Shown piece by piece: positions 1-6,413 of a stretch of 11,778 nt of DNA. A model generated the notes under the pieces. The model was not told where the DNA came from. It made no database searches and saw nothing but the letters and a program-made list of their open reading frames with translations. The translations under genes were made by a program, and so were the position numbers. Each line of letters opens with the position of its first letter. Position 1 is the stretch's first letter. The DNA comes from Bacillota bacterium (GTDB taxonomy: Bacteria; Bacillota; Clostridia; Lachnospirales; Bianqueaceae): contig JAFVHC010000345.1 in assembly GCA_017474705.1 (NCBI GenBank), forward strand, positions 1 to 11,778, read 5' to 3'.

Positions 1-246
1 AAGGAAGCGGTAGGCGTGGTCTGCCGCCGCTTTCGCCTCAGCATCACCCAGCAGAAGCGCAGCTTCTGAGAAAAACCACAAAATGCGGCTGTTCAGGATG
101 CAGCCTTTTTCATAAGTACGATCCACAGCGAGATCATAACCAACGTAGTCATAGAATCCGCCATAGGTCTCATCTTTCAACGTCAGCCAGAAAGGTAAAA
201 TATGTTCGGTTAATTGCCGGTGACAGGCTTCAGAAATCAGGGGCAT
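1..246 (-). CDS. Cellobiose 2-epimerase / AGE-family epimerase, N-terminal 82 residues (3' end outside window)
   Basis: This is the first 82 codons of a minus-strand gene that leaves the window at base 1. The start is ATG at 246-244, with AGGAGG 7-8 nt upstream (complement of 254-260). The translated segment contains GGFYDYVGYDL at about residues 29-39, then EKGCILNSRILWFFSEA at about 46-62. This is the typical N-terminus of cellobiose 2-epimerases and related N-acylglucosamine 2-epimerase (AGE) proteins, which are cytoplasmic (alpha/alpha)6-barrel enzymes. Family members convert the reducing-end glucose of cellobiose or other beta-1,4 disaccharides to mannose, or epimerise and isomerise N-acylglucosamine or mannose. 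The wording GFYxYV and ILNSRILWFFS favours cellobiose 2-epimerase over renin-binding-protein-like enzymes. The catalytic histidines lie in the missing part, so activity cannot be judged. No signal peptide is seen. Confidence 0.85.
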   Translation of the reverse strand, partial: MPLISEACHRQLTEHILPFWLTLKDETYGGFYDYVGYDLAVDRTYEKGCILNSRILWFFSEAALLLGDAEAKAAADHAYRFL

Positions 247-274
247 ATCGAAAACCTCCTTATTATTTTGTTTT

Positions 275-304
275 ATAGTATCACAGACAGTCCCTTGAAT
301 GCAA
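275..304 (-). promoter_or_regulatory. Predicted promoter of the epimerase gene
   Basis: Read on the minus strand, TTGCAT (complement of 299-304) lies 18 bp from TACTAT (complement of 275-280). A TG dinucleotide one base before the -10 makes it an extended -10. The epimerase ribosome site and ATG follow about 15-30 bp downstream. Its -35 shares bases with the -35 of the divergent plus-strand promoter. This is a consensus match only. Confidence 0.5.
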
Positions 305-323
305 ACAGGAAAAAGAGTATAAT
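295..323 (+). promoter_or_regulatory. Sigma-A-type promoter of the membrane protein-acyP-ybaK operon
   Basis: TTGAAT at 295-300 and a perfect TATAAT at 318-323 are separated by 17 bp, the optimal spacing. The ribosome site AAGGGGAGG at 336-344 and the ATG at 356 follow at suitable distances. This is the best-matching promoter in the left half of the window. Confidence 0.75.
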
Positions 324-355
324 ATAGAAAAACCCAAGGGGAGGAAAAAACGATT

Positions 356-1405
356 ATGAGTCTTGACAAACGGCTTAGTAAACATGCAACAAAAGGCCGT
401 CTGCCGCTGATCATCCTTTTTGCGGCATTGGCGGTCCTGTTCGGACTGGCCGCGTTCGCATCGTATAATGATGCGCATGAGAAGGTCCACGATCTGATGG
501 AGTATAACGGCTCCCAGATCCGCACAGGCACGTGGTATGAGGCGAATCTGCATTATCTGGTCGGCGGGTATGCCGAGGATAAAAAGGGAGTCTATTATAT
601 CGCACCGCTGGAACAGGACGGGACATATCTGGGGATCTATGTTCCTAAAAGCATGCAGAGTACGGCCGATCAGATCATGGATGAGACCATGGACTATCTC
701 AACGGCGGCAGTGAACCTACGACCTATTTGAAAGGCCGCGGCAAGCTGACCAACATGGCGCCGAAAGAGAAGGAGTTTTTCATCGATTGGTTCGAGGCGT
801 CCGGTATCAGCAGCCTGGAAGTCGGTTCCATGGCCGTCTACTACAAACTGGATATGGTCGAAGGAAAATCCGCAGGCACGGATGCGGTCATCTTCGGGCT
901 CGTCGCGGCCGGTTTCCTTGCGATCGCCGCCATCATCCTGATCCGTCTCGCCGGAAAGAAATACCGCAAGAAGGTGGACGAGGTCATCCAGAGCCGTGGT
1001 TTGAATCCGGATTATATCGACGAGGACTTGAACGGCGGTCTTAAGACCCGTACGGCTGACTTCGGCAGACACTATGCGGTCCTGTATAATTCTCCGCAGC
1101 AGTTGATTGACTATCAGGATCTGGTCTGGGTCTACAAGCAGAAAAATACCACGACACACAAGTTGTATGGAATCATTCCCGTAGGCAAGACGGTGGCGCA
1201 CTCAGTCGTCCTGACGATGCGGGACAAAAAACAGTTGAGTACCAACGTCAAAAAAGAAGCCGAAGCTGATGAAGTCCTGCAGTATCTCATCGCACAGGTG
1301 CCGTATGCTCTGTATGGTTATACAGAGGAACTGGCCGGCGCCTACAAGCAGATTTTTGAGGCGATGATCACTGCAGTGGATCTGCGCAAGGCAACAAACG
1401 TATGA
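356..1405 (+). CDS. Two-TM membrane protein of unknown function (DUF6709-like)
   Basis: This 349-residue protein starts at ATG 356, 11 nt after a strong AAGGGGAGG. A short basic N-terminus is followed by a hydrophobic helix at about residues 16-37. A polar domain of about 140 residues comes next, rich in Tyr and Gly, and a second helix lies at about 177-199. A basic stop-transfer sequence (KKYRKK) follows at 201-206, then a cytoplasmic tail of about 145 residues. The likely topology is N-in, with the middle domain (about 38-176) outside and the tail inside. The overall plan resembles an uncharacterised Bacillota family catalogued as DUF6709, but this is from memory of the architecture and is uncertain. 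No catalytic motif is recognised. It is the first gene of an operon with acylphosphatase and YbaK, 3 nt before the next start. No function should be assigned. Confidence 0.8.
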   Translation: MSLDKRLSKHATKGRLPLIILFAALAVLFGLAAFASYNDAHEKVHDLMEYNGSQIRTGTWYEANLHYLVGGYAEDKKGVYYIAPLEQDGTYLGIYVPKSMQSTADQIMDETMDYLNGGSEPTTYLKGRGKLTNMAPKEKEFFIDWFEASGISSLEVGSMAVYYKLDMVEGKSAGTDAVIFGLVAAGFLAIAAIILIRLAGKKYRKKVDEVIQSRGLNPDYIDEDLNGGLKTRTADFGRHYAVLYNSPQQLIDYQDLVWVYKQKNTTTHKLYGIIPVGKTVAHSVVLTMRDKKQLSTNVKKEAEADEVLQYLIAQVPYALYGYTEELAGAYKQIFEAMITAVDLRKATNV

Positions 1406-1408
1406 ATA

Positions 1409-1690
1409 ATGGCACAGCTGATCAGAAAAGCGTTCTGTTTTTATGGGCAGGTACAGGGCGTAGGATTTCGTTATACAGCCCGTCACCTGGCCGACCGCTA
1501 TGGTCTGACCGGCTGGGTGCGTAATGAATATGATGGTTCCGTGTCCATGGAGCTGCAAGGCACGCCCCTGGACATTTCTTCCATGCTGCACCAGTTGGAG
1601 GACGGACATTTCATCCGCATCGATCATATCGAAAGCAAAAATGTTCCCGTGGTCGATGGTGAACGAAGATTCAGGGTAGACCCGTACTGA
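1409..1690 (+). CDS. acyP: Acylphosphatase
   Basis: This 93-residue cytoplasmic protein has the full length of the family (about 90-100 residues). It hydrolyses the carboxyl-phosphate bond of acyl phosphates such as acetyl phosphate or 1,3-bisphosphoglycerate. The signature GQVQGVGFR occupies residues 13-21 and supplies the phosphate-binding loop with catalytic Arg21. GWVRNEYDGSV follows at about 35-45 and supplies catalytic Asn39. A single alpha/beta sandwich domain is expected. The ATG lies 3 nt after the stop of the upstream membrane protein, and there is no clear Shine-Dalgarno of its own, so translation is probably coupled. The ybaK start follows 1 nt after its stop. Confidence 0.95.
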   Translation: MAQLIRKAFCFYGQVQGVGFRYTARHLADRYGLTGWVRNEYDGSVSMELQGTPLDISSMLHQLEDGHFIRIDHIESKNVPVVDGERRFRVDPY

Positions 1691-1691
1691 T

Positions 1692-2177
1692 ATGGCAAAG
1701 AAACAAGAGAACAAAACAAATGCGATGCGCATCCTGGAACGGATGGGCATCGCCTATGAGAGCCTGGATTATGAGTGTGACGAGTTCACGGACGGGCTTG
1801 AGATCGCAGACAAACTGGGGCTTGCATACGACGAAGTCTTCAAAACCCTGGTGACGGTAGGTTCCGATGGGCAGCACTATGTCTTCGTGATCCCGGTCGC
1901 TGAGGAGCTGGATTTCAAAAAATGTGCCCGCGCGGTCGGCGTCAAATCGATCCAGATGATCCATGTCAAAGAACTTTTCGATCTGACCGGCTATGTGCGC
2001 GGCGGCTGTACTTCTGTAGGTATGAAGAAGCAATTTGTCACCCGCATCGATGAAACAGCTCAATTGTTCGATAAGATCTATGTCAGCGCCGGCCGGATCG
2101 GTACACAGATCCACCTGGATCCGGAAGATCTGCTGCGTGCAGCGCAGGCGGAATACGCGGAACTGACCAAGGACTGA
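1692..2177 (+). CDS. ybaK: Cys-tRNA(Pro) deacylase, YbaK/EbsC family
   Basis: This 161-residue cytoplasmic editing enzyme has the usual length for the YbaK family. YbaK hydrolyses Cys mis-attached to tRNA(Pro) by prolyl-tRNA synthetase. Family features seen are TNAMRILE at about residues 9-16, DEVFKTLV at 47-54 carrying the conserved lysine (Lys51) that aligns with the catalytic Lys of the Haemophilus enzyme, and GYVRGGCTSVG at 100-110, the substrate loop. IYVSAGRIG at about 130-138 matches the conserved C-terminal strand. The ATG follows the acyP stop by a single base, so the three genes form one transcription unit ending at the hairpin at 2199-2236. INS-, ProX- or YeaK-type editing domains are the alternatives, but the GYVRGG motif and length favour YbaK proper. 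Confidence 0.93.
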   Translation: MAKKQENKTNAMRILERMGIAYESLDYECDEFTDGLEIADKLGLAYDEVFKTLVTVGSDGQHYVFVIPVAEELDFKKCARAVGVKSIQMIHVKELFDLTGYVRGGCTSVGMKKQFVTRIDETAQLFDKIYVSAGRIGTQIHLDPEDLLRAAQAEYAELTKD

Positions 2178-2198
2178 TCCTTTGTTTCCAGTCAAATG

Positions 2199-2236
2199 AA
2201 AAGCCGTGAAGCATGTAAGTGCTCCACGGCTTTTTT
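2199..2236. terminator. Bidirectional Rho-independent terminator between convergent genes
   Basis: AAAAGCCGTG (2199-2208) pairs with CACGGC plus TTTT (2225-2234). After one A-C mismatch an inner AGCA/TGCT stem (2210-2213 with 2220-2223) closes a six-base loop. A T-run (2231-2236) follows on the plus strand, and the A-run at 2199-2202 serves as the T-run on the minus strand. It lies 21 nt after the ybaK stop and 16 nt from the end of the opposing synthase gene, so it can serve both. Confidence 0.9.
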
Positions 2237-2252
2237 GATGTCAGAACGTGTT

Positions 2253-3466
2253 TCAGATGAGGCTGTCGAAATCGATCTCCGCCGGTGCTTCCAGGTCATA
2301 ATGGCTCAGGACATCGGCGATGATATCCACCGCTTCATCGATCTGGGCTTCGGTGTGCGTGGCCATCAGGCTGACGCGCAGCAGGCATTCGCCCGGAGCT
2401 ACCGCCGGCGGCAGAGTTGCGTTGACGTAAACACCGTTTTCATACAGTTCCTTCTGGATCTGCAGGGTACGGATGGGATCGTAGGTGAAGATCGGGATGA
2501 TCGGGGTCTCGGACAGGCGGATGCGGATGCCTTTCTCCAGCAGTTTTGAGCGCATGTACGCCGAGATCTCCTGCAGACGGTCCACGATCTCCGGATGTTC
2601 TTTCATGGTATGCAGGGCTTCAGTGGCCACGGCGATGCATGCCGGAGGAATGGAAGCGGAGAACATGTAGGGACGAGAGGAGACGCGGACGTAGTCGCAG
2701 ACCGCGGCGCTGGCCGACATGTAGCCGCCCAGACTGGCCAATGATTTGGAGAAAGTGCCCATGTAAACATCGACCTCGTCCTCCAGACCATAGTAGCTGG
2801 CAGTACCGCGGCCGCCTTCACCGATGACGCCCAGACCGTGGGCATCGTCCACCATGACACGGGCTCCGTATTGTTTCGCCAGCCGGCAGATCTCCGGGAG
2901 ATTCGCGATATCGCCGCCCATGGAGAAGACACCGTCGGTAACGATCAAAGCACCAGCCGTCTCCGGTACCTTCTGCAGCTGCTTCTCCAGGCCTTCCATA
3001 TCATTGTGGTTATAGCGCAGCATTTTGCCATAGCTCAGCTTGCAGCCATCGTAGATCGATGCATGGTTCTCTTTATCACAGATCACATAATCCCCGCGGC
3101 CGACCAGAGCGCTGATGATACCGAGGTTGGACTGGAAGCCGGTGGAGAAAGTGACCACGTCTTCCTTATGCAGAATTCAGCCATCTCTTTTTCAAACTGC
3201 TGGTGCAGGATCAGAGTGCCGTTCAACAGACGGGATCCGGAGCAGCCGGTGCCGTAAGCATCCAGCGTTTCCTTGGCCTTTTCGATGATCTGCAGTCGGG
3301 TCGTCAATCCCAGATAGTTGTTGGAACCCAGCATGATCCGGCGTTTGCCTTCCATGATGACCTCCGTATCCTGACGGGACTGGAGTTCGCGGAAATAGGG
3401 GAACAGGTCCATTTCACGCAAGGAATTCGCCAGTTTGAAGTTATAGCATTTGCTGAAAATATCCAT
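2253..3466 (-). pseudogene. Alpha-oxoamine synthase (glycine C-acetyltransferase / serine palmitoyltransferase-like), one-base frameshift
   Basis: This is a PLP-dependent enzyme of the family that condenses an amino acid with an acyl-CoA (KBL, BioF, HemA, SPT). The start at 3466 (MDIFSKC) has AAAGGAGAT just upstream. Frame 1 runs to about residue 98 (HQQFEKEMAEF, with NGTL before it). The sequence then continues in another frame from VVTFSTGFQSN to the stop at 2253. Adding one C near 3173/3174 (minus-strand GAATTCTGCAT to GAATTCCTGCAT) restores EFLHKEDVVTFSTGF and an intact 404-residue protein, the normal length. The restored protein has ENHASIYDG (His about 135, PLP stacking), VDDAHG (Asp about 208) and GTFSKSLASLGG with the PLP lysine at about 241. 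As written, translation gives 127 residues without that lysine. There is no tdh neighbour, so a threonine-degradation role is not supported. The substrate is unknown, and a sequencing error is possible. Confidence 0.85.
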
Positions 3467-3499
3467 TTTGATCTCCTTTGCTAAAGACTCACTTGCATC

Positions 3500-3528
3500 A
3501 TTATACAGTAGTAACGCATAAAAGTCCA
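3500..3528 (-). promoter_or_regulatory. Predicted promoter of the alpha-oxoamine synthase gene
   Basis: On the minus strand, TGGACT (complement of 3523-3528, four of six consensus bases) lies 17 bp from a perfect TATAAT (complement of 3500-3505). It is 33 bp upstream of the ATG at 3466 and its AAAGGAGAT ribosome site. Confidence 0.6.
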
Positions 3529-3540
3529 TATAAATTTATT

Positions 3541-3562
3541 TGCAAAGTGATGGTATGCAAAG
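3541..3562. repeat. Direct repeat TGCAAAG in the divergent rhaD / synthase intergenic region
   Basis: TGCAAAG occurs at 3541-3547 and again at 3556-3562, 15 bp apart start to start. The repeats lie between the two divergent predicted promoters and just upstream of the rhaD -10, where an activator could sit. The repeat is short and could be chance. Confidence 0.4.
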
Positions 3563-3573
3563 CTGACACCTTG

Positions 3574-3582
3574 TGCTATAAT
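3574..3582 (+). promoter_or_regulatory. Extended -10 promoter of rhaD
   Basis: TGC directly precedes a perfect TATAAT at 3577-3582, giving an extended -10. No good -35 is present (TATGCA at 3554-3559 at 17 bp spacing), so the promoter may depend on the extended -10 or on an activator. The AAGGAGG at 3598-3604 and the ATG at 3612 follow. Confidence 0.6.
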
Positions 3583-3611
3583 TAATACAACAATCTCAAG
3601 GAGGATGAGCC

Positions 3612-4469
3612 ATGAAAGTTACCGAAGCTAAATTTGTACAGGATTTTATCGATCTGGCAGATGAAGGATACCGCATGGGCTGGCATGAGCGCAACGGCGG
3701 CAATCTGTCCTATCGTATGAAAGATCATGAAGTAGAAAGCGTGCGCAGCCGCTTCCGTTTTTATGGTGAATGGCATCCGATCGGTACCAGCGTGCCCGGG
3801 TTGGCCGGCGAATTTTTCCTGGTGACAGGTACCGGCCAGTATTTCCGCAATATCCGCAAGGACCCCGAATCCGCCATCGGCATCATCGAGATCGACGAGA
3901 CGGGTGAGAATTATAAGATCCGTTGGGGCTTCATCGAGAATGGGTTCCCCACCTCCGAACTGCCGACACATCTGATGAACCATGAAGTCAAGAAGCGTGT
4001 CAGCGGCGGCAAACACCGCATCATCTATCATGCACATACCACGAACGTCATCGCATTGTCCTTCGTTCTGCCTTTGAAAGACGAGATCTTTACCCGTGAG
4101 CTGTGGGAAATGGCGACGGAGTGTCCTGTCGTATTCCCGGAAGGCGTTGGCGTGGTCGACTGGATGGTCCCCGGCGGACGTGCGATCGGTGTGGAGACCA
4201 GCAAACTGATGGAGCAGTACAACGCTGTCATTTGGGCGATGCACGGTATCTTCTGCTCCGGTGAGACCTTCGATCTGACCTTTGGTCTGATGCATACCAT
4301 CGAGAAGGCGGCGGAGATCCTGGTCAAGGTCATGTCCATGAGCCATCACAAGACGCAGACCATCACCCCGCAGAACTTCCGCGATCTGGCAGAGGGTTTC
4401 CACATTACACTGGACGAGCGTTTCCTGTTTGAGAAACCGGACAAGTCGATCCCCGGAACGAAAGAGTAA
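3612..4469 (+). CDS. rhaD: Rhamnulose-1-phosphate aldolase (class II, zinc-dependent)
   Basis: This 285-residue cytoplasmic enzyme is similar in length to E. coli RhaD (274). The enzyme splits L-rhamnulose 1-phosphate into dihydroxyacetone phosphate and L-lactaldehyde. The start has AAGGAGG seven bases upstream. Visible features are GGNLSYR at about 29-35, LVTGTGQYFRN at 70-80 (phosphate-binding region), SELPTH with Glu116, HAHTTN with His140 and His142, and AMHGIF with His211. Glu116/His140/His142/His211 line up at a constant offset of one with the E. coli catalytic Glu117 and zinc ligands His141/143/212. No rhaA, rhaB, permease or rhamnose regulator is in view, so the gene stands alone here. 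L-fuculose-phosphate aldolase is less likely, being much shorter. A lipoprotein gene follows after 99 nt with no terminator between, so read-through is possible. Confidence 0.92.
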   Translation: MKVTEAKFVQDFIDLADEGYRMGWHERNGGNLSYRMKDHEVESVRSRFRFYGEWHPIGTSVPGLAGEFFLVTGTGQYFRNIRKDPESAIGIIEIDETGENYKIRWGFIENGFPTSELPTHLMNHEVKKRVSGGKHRIIYHAHTTNVIALSFVLPLKDEIFTRELWEMATECPVVFPEGVGVVDWMVPGGRAIGVETSKLMEQYNAVIWAMHGIFCSGETFDLTFGLMHTIEKAAEILVKVMSMSHHKTQTITPQNFRDLAEGFHITLDERFLFEKPDKSIPGTKE

Positions 4470-4568
4470 GTATTCCGCACGGCGGATAAAAAATTTCAAA
4501 AACTGTGTAACCTTTGTGTGCCCGGATATGTATTACAGGTAAAAGGAACACAAGGGGAGGAAACAAGA

Positions 4569-4970
4569 ATGTTGAAGAGGATCGTACGTGTGTGCATATT
4601 GGTGCTGATGGTGGCTGCCCTTTCGGGCTGTGCCAAAAAGACCGAGCCTAAAATGCCGCAGACAGAAAGTATACAGGAAAACAACATTCTGGACAGTTTT
4701 ATCATCGAAGAGCGCAGTGAAGAGGAGAAAGAGCGCATCACGCTTTCTCTGGATGACCTGAAAAAGAAGCCGCGTCAGGAAGAGCCTTCGGAAGAAGCAC
4801 CTGAGGAGGAACCGCAGCAGGATGAACCGGAAGAAGAGTCCGGTGCTGAAAAAGGCGGCTCTCACGAGTATTATCGTGGCCAGGTCGCGGGTGATTCAGA
4901 TCTGGGCGATCCGATTGAATTCGATGTCGAGATGACTCCGGTCTTCGATGGAAGTGACAATGCAGAATAA
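4569..4970 (+). CDS. Small acidic Glu/Pro-rich lipoprotein, function unknown
   Basis: This 133-residue protein starts at ATG 4569, eight bases after GGGGAGG (4554-4560). An upstream in-frame ATG at 4518 lacks a ribosome site and would bury the signal peptide. The N-terminus MLKRIVR is followed by a hydrophobic stretch and the lipobox LSGC with lipidated Cys21, so a membrane-anchored extracytoplasmic protein is expected. The mature part is hydrophilic. Residues 48-91 are densely charged, and about 66-95 are low-complexity Glu/Pro/Gln, probably an unfolded spacer. The C-terminal 35 residues (HEYYRGQVAGDSDLGDPIEFDVEM) may be a small folded or recognition segment. No known domain is recognised. 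It is 19 nt upstream of the GH13 gene and probably co-transcribed with it, but no functional link is evident. Confidence 0.8.
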   Translation: MLKRIVRVCILVLMVAALSGCAKKTEPKMPQTESIQENNILDSFIIEERSEEEKERITLSLDDLKKKPRQEEPSEEAPEEEPQQDEPEEESGAEKGGSHEYYRGQVAGDSDLGDPIEFDVEMTPVFDGSDNAE

Positions 4971-4989
4971 ACAAGGAGTTTCATGAGCC

Positions 4990-6279
4990 TTGAGCTGGTA
5001 TAACGAAACAACATTTTATCATATCTATCCACTGGGCGCCTGCGCGGCGCCCTTGTATAATGAAGGTGACAAAACGGCAGGCGCACGGATCCAGGGATTG
5101 CTGGACTGGATCCCGCATCTGAAGGATCTTGGGATCGGCGCCGTGTATCTGGGGCCGGTCTTCGAGTCCATGCGGCATGGCTATGATACCATAGATTATA
5201 CGATGCCGGACCGTCGCCTGGGCACCAAAGAGGACCTGAAGCGGGTCATCGATGCGTTGCATGAGGCCGGGATCTACGTGGTGCTGGACGGTGTGTTCAA
5301 CCACGTCGGCCGTGGCTGCCGCCTGTATCAGGACGTGCTTGAGCAGCGGGATGCTTCTCCCTATCGCTGGTGGTTTTCGAATCTGCGCTTCGACTGGGGC
5401 AACCCGCTGGGCGATCCCTGCGTGTATAACACCTGGGGCGGGGACTGGAACCTGGTGAAACTGGAATTGTCGCATCCGGACGTACGGCGGTATCTTCTGG
5501 ATATCGTCGGCGGTTGGATGGATGACTATGGCATCGATGGGCTGCGTCTGGATACGGCTGATGTCCTGCATCCGGATCTCATCCGGGAACTGAACGCATA
5601 CACCAAGAGCCGTCGGGCGGACTTCTGGCTGATGGGCGAGTTCATGAACTGCGCGAACTGCCAGATGATCGGGCCGGGCCTTTTGGATTCCATCACGAAT
5701 TATGAGTGTTGGAAGGGGCTGTATTCTTCCATCAACACCCGCAATCTGTTCGAGATCTCGTATGGGATCAACCGGCAGACGAACCCGGAATGGGGTATGT
5801 ACAAAGGCAAATTCCTGTATAATTTCCTGGACAATCATGATCAGACCCGCATCGCAGACCAGGTGAACGATACAAGAGCATTGAAAGCGCTCTATACGGT
5901 GCTTCTTACGATGCCGGGCATCCCTTCCATATATTATGGAAGCGAATGGGGCATGACCGGACGTAAAGGACATGGGGCGGAAGCGGATCTCCCGCTGCGT
6001 AAACCCCTGCGGTTCGAAGATATGCAACAGGGCGATGAGGGGCTGATGCAGCACATCGCCGCCTTGACCCGCACCCGGGCAGCGTCTCCTGCCTTACAGT
6101 ATGGTGGATACAAAAACGTGCTGGAGCGCAATATGCAGTGGGCTTTTGCCCGGGAACTGAACGGCGAAGTGAAGATCACCGCGGTCAATATCGATGAGCA
6201 GCCCTTCGACTTCCATCTGCAGTATCAGGGCAGGAACTTCGATTTTACCTTGCAGCCATGGGATAGTATCGTTTTATAA
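4990..6279 (+). CDS. GH13 alpha-glucosidase, maltodextrin glucosidase-like (TTG start)
   Basis: This 429-residue cytoplasmic enzyme of the alpha-amylase superfamily (GH13) hydrolyses alpha-glucosidic bonds, most likely in maltodextrins. There is no signal peptide and no N-terminal starch-binding domain, so it is the compact form seen in many Bacillota. The barrel begins at once with WYNETTFYHIYPLG (residues 3-16). The four conserved regions are DGVFNH (100-105), GLRLDTAD with nucleophile Asp188 and Arg186, LMGEF with acid/base Glu217, and FLDNHD with Asp284. A short beta domain closes the C-terminus. The only start giving the full first strand is TTG at 4990, with AAGGAG at 4973-4978. An ATG at 4983 is out of frame and reads six codons to a stop. 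It is probably co-transcribed with the upstream lipoprotein and ends at a hairpin terminator. Exact specificity (maltose, isomaltose, cyclodextrin or trehalose-type) is not determined. Confidence 0.88.
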   Translation: MSWYNETTFYHIYPLGACAAPLYNEGDKTAGARIQGLLDWIPHLKDLGIGAVYLGPVFESMRHGYDTIDYTMPDRRLGTKEDLKRVIDALHEAGIYVVLDGVFNHVGRGCRLYQDVLEQRDASPYRWWFSNLRFDWGNPLGDPCVYNTWGGDWNLVKLELSHPDVRRYLLDIVGGWMDDYGIDGLRLDTADVLHPDLIRELNAYTKSRRADFWLMGEFMNCANCQMIGPGLLDSITNYECWKGLYSSINTRNLFEISYGINRQTNPEWGMYKGKFLYNFLDNHDQTRIADQVNDTRALKALYTVLLTMPGIPSIYYGSEWGMTGRKGHGAEADLPLRKPLRFEDMQQGDEGLMQHIAALTRTRAASPALQYGGYKNVLERNMQWAFARELNGEVKITAVNIDEQPFDFHLQYQGRNFDFTLQPWDSIVL

Positions 6280-6281
6280 TC

Positions 6282-6294
6282 GTGCAATATGCAC
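6282..6294. repeat. Short inverted repeat before the terminator
   Basis: GTGCA-ATA-TGCAC is a perfect 5-bp palindrome with a 3-bp spacer, 2 nt after the glucosidase stop codon. It has no T-run of its own, so it is not a separate terminator. A role is not assignable. Confidence 0.4.
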
Positions 6295-6300
6295 AAAACC

Positions 6301-6325
6301 AAGAGGCCATTTTTGGCCTCTTTTT
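6301..6325 (+). terminator. Rho-independent terminator after the GH13 glucosidase
   Basis: AAGAGGCCA (6301-6309) pairs perfectly with TGGCCTCTT (6314-6322) around a TTTT loop and runs into five Ts (6321-6325). It lies 21 nt after the glucosidase stop and before the amylosucrase promoter, separating the two transcription units. Confidence 0.93.
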
Positions 6326-6338
6326 CGTTATTATGTCC

Positions 6339-6368
6339 TTGAAAACTGGAATCATTCTGCTTTATAAT
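6339..6368 (+). promoter_or_regulatory. Promoter of the amylosucrase-lacI-HAD operon
   Basis: TTGAAA at 6339-6344 and a perfect TATAAT at 6363-6368 are separated by 18 bp. Transcription would start about 6375, right at the edge of the operator at 6377-6390. Confidence 0.8.
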
Positions 6369-6376
6369 CGAATCAA

Positions 6377-6390
6377 TGAAATCGTTATCA
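6377..6390 (+). promoter_or_regulatory. cre-like / LacI-family operator upstream of amylosucrase
   Basis: TGAAATCGTTATCA fits the catabolite-responsive element consensus TGWAANCGNTNWCA at every fixed position and has the central CG of LacI/CcpA operators. It lies 8 nt after the -10, where a bound repressor would block the start of transcription. A near-identical site sits in the same place upstream of the PTS gene. It may be bound by CcpA, by the LacI-family protein encoded in this operon, or by both. Confidence 0.75.
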
Positions 6391-6413
6391 AAAAGAAGTG
6401 GAGGAGCTGCACG

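Noticed and set aside
281..1201. Antisense reading frame of 306 codons opposite the membrane protein gene
   Set aside because: There is no Shine-Dalgarno or family similarity, and it overlaps a sense gene with a good promoter, ribosome site and two clear membrane helices.
4475..4485. CCGC-ACG-GCGG hairpin after rhaD as a terminator
   Set aside because: The stem is only 4 bp and is followed by A-rich DNA with no T-run, so it does not qualify.
4518..4568. An upstream ATG for the lipoprotein
   Set aside because: It has no ribosome site and would place polar residues before the lipoprotein signal peptide, while ATG 4569 follows GGGGAGG and gives a textbook lipobox.
6282..6413. A 44-codon N-terminal extension of the amylosucrase
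   Set aside because: It would start within the terminator and translate through the promoter and operator. ATG 6414 has GGAGGAG and gives normal family length.
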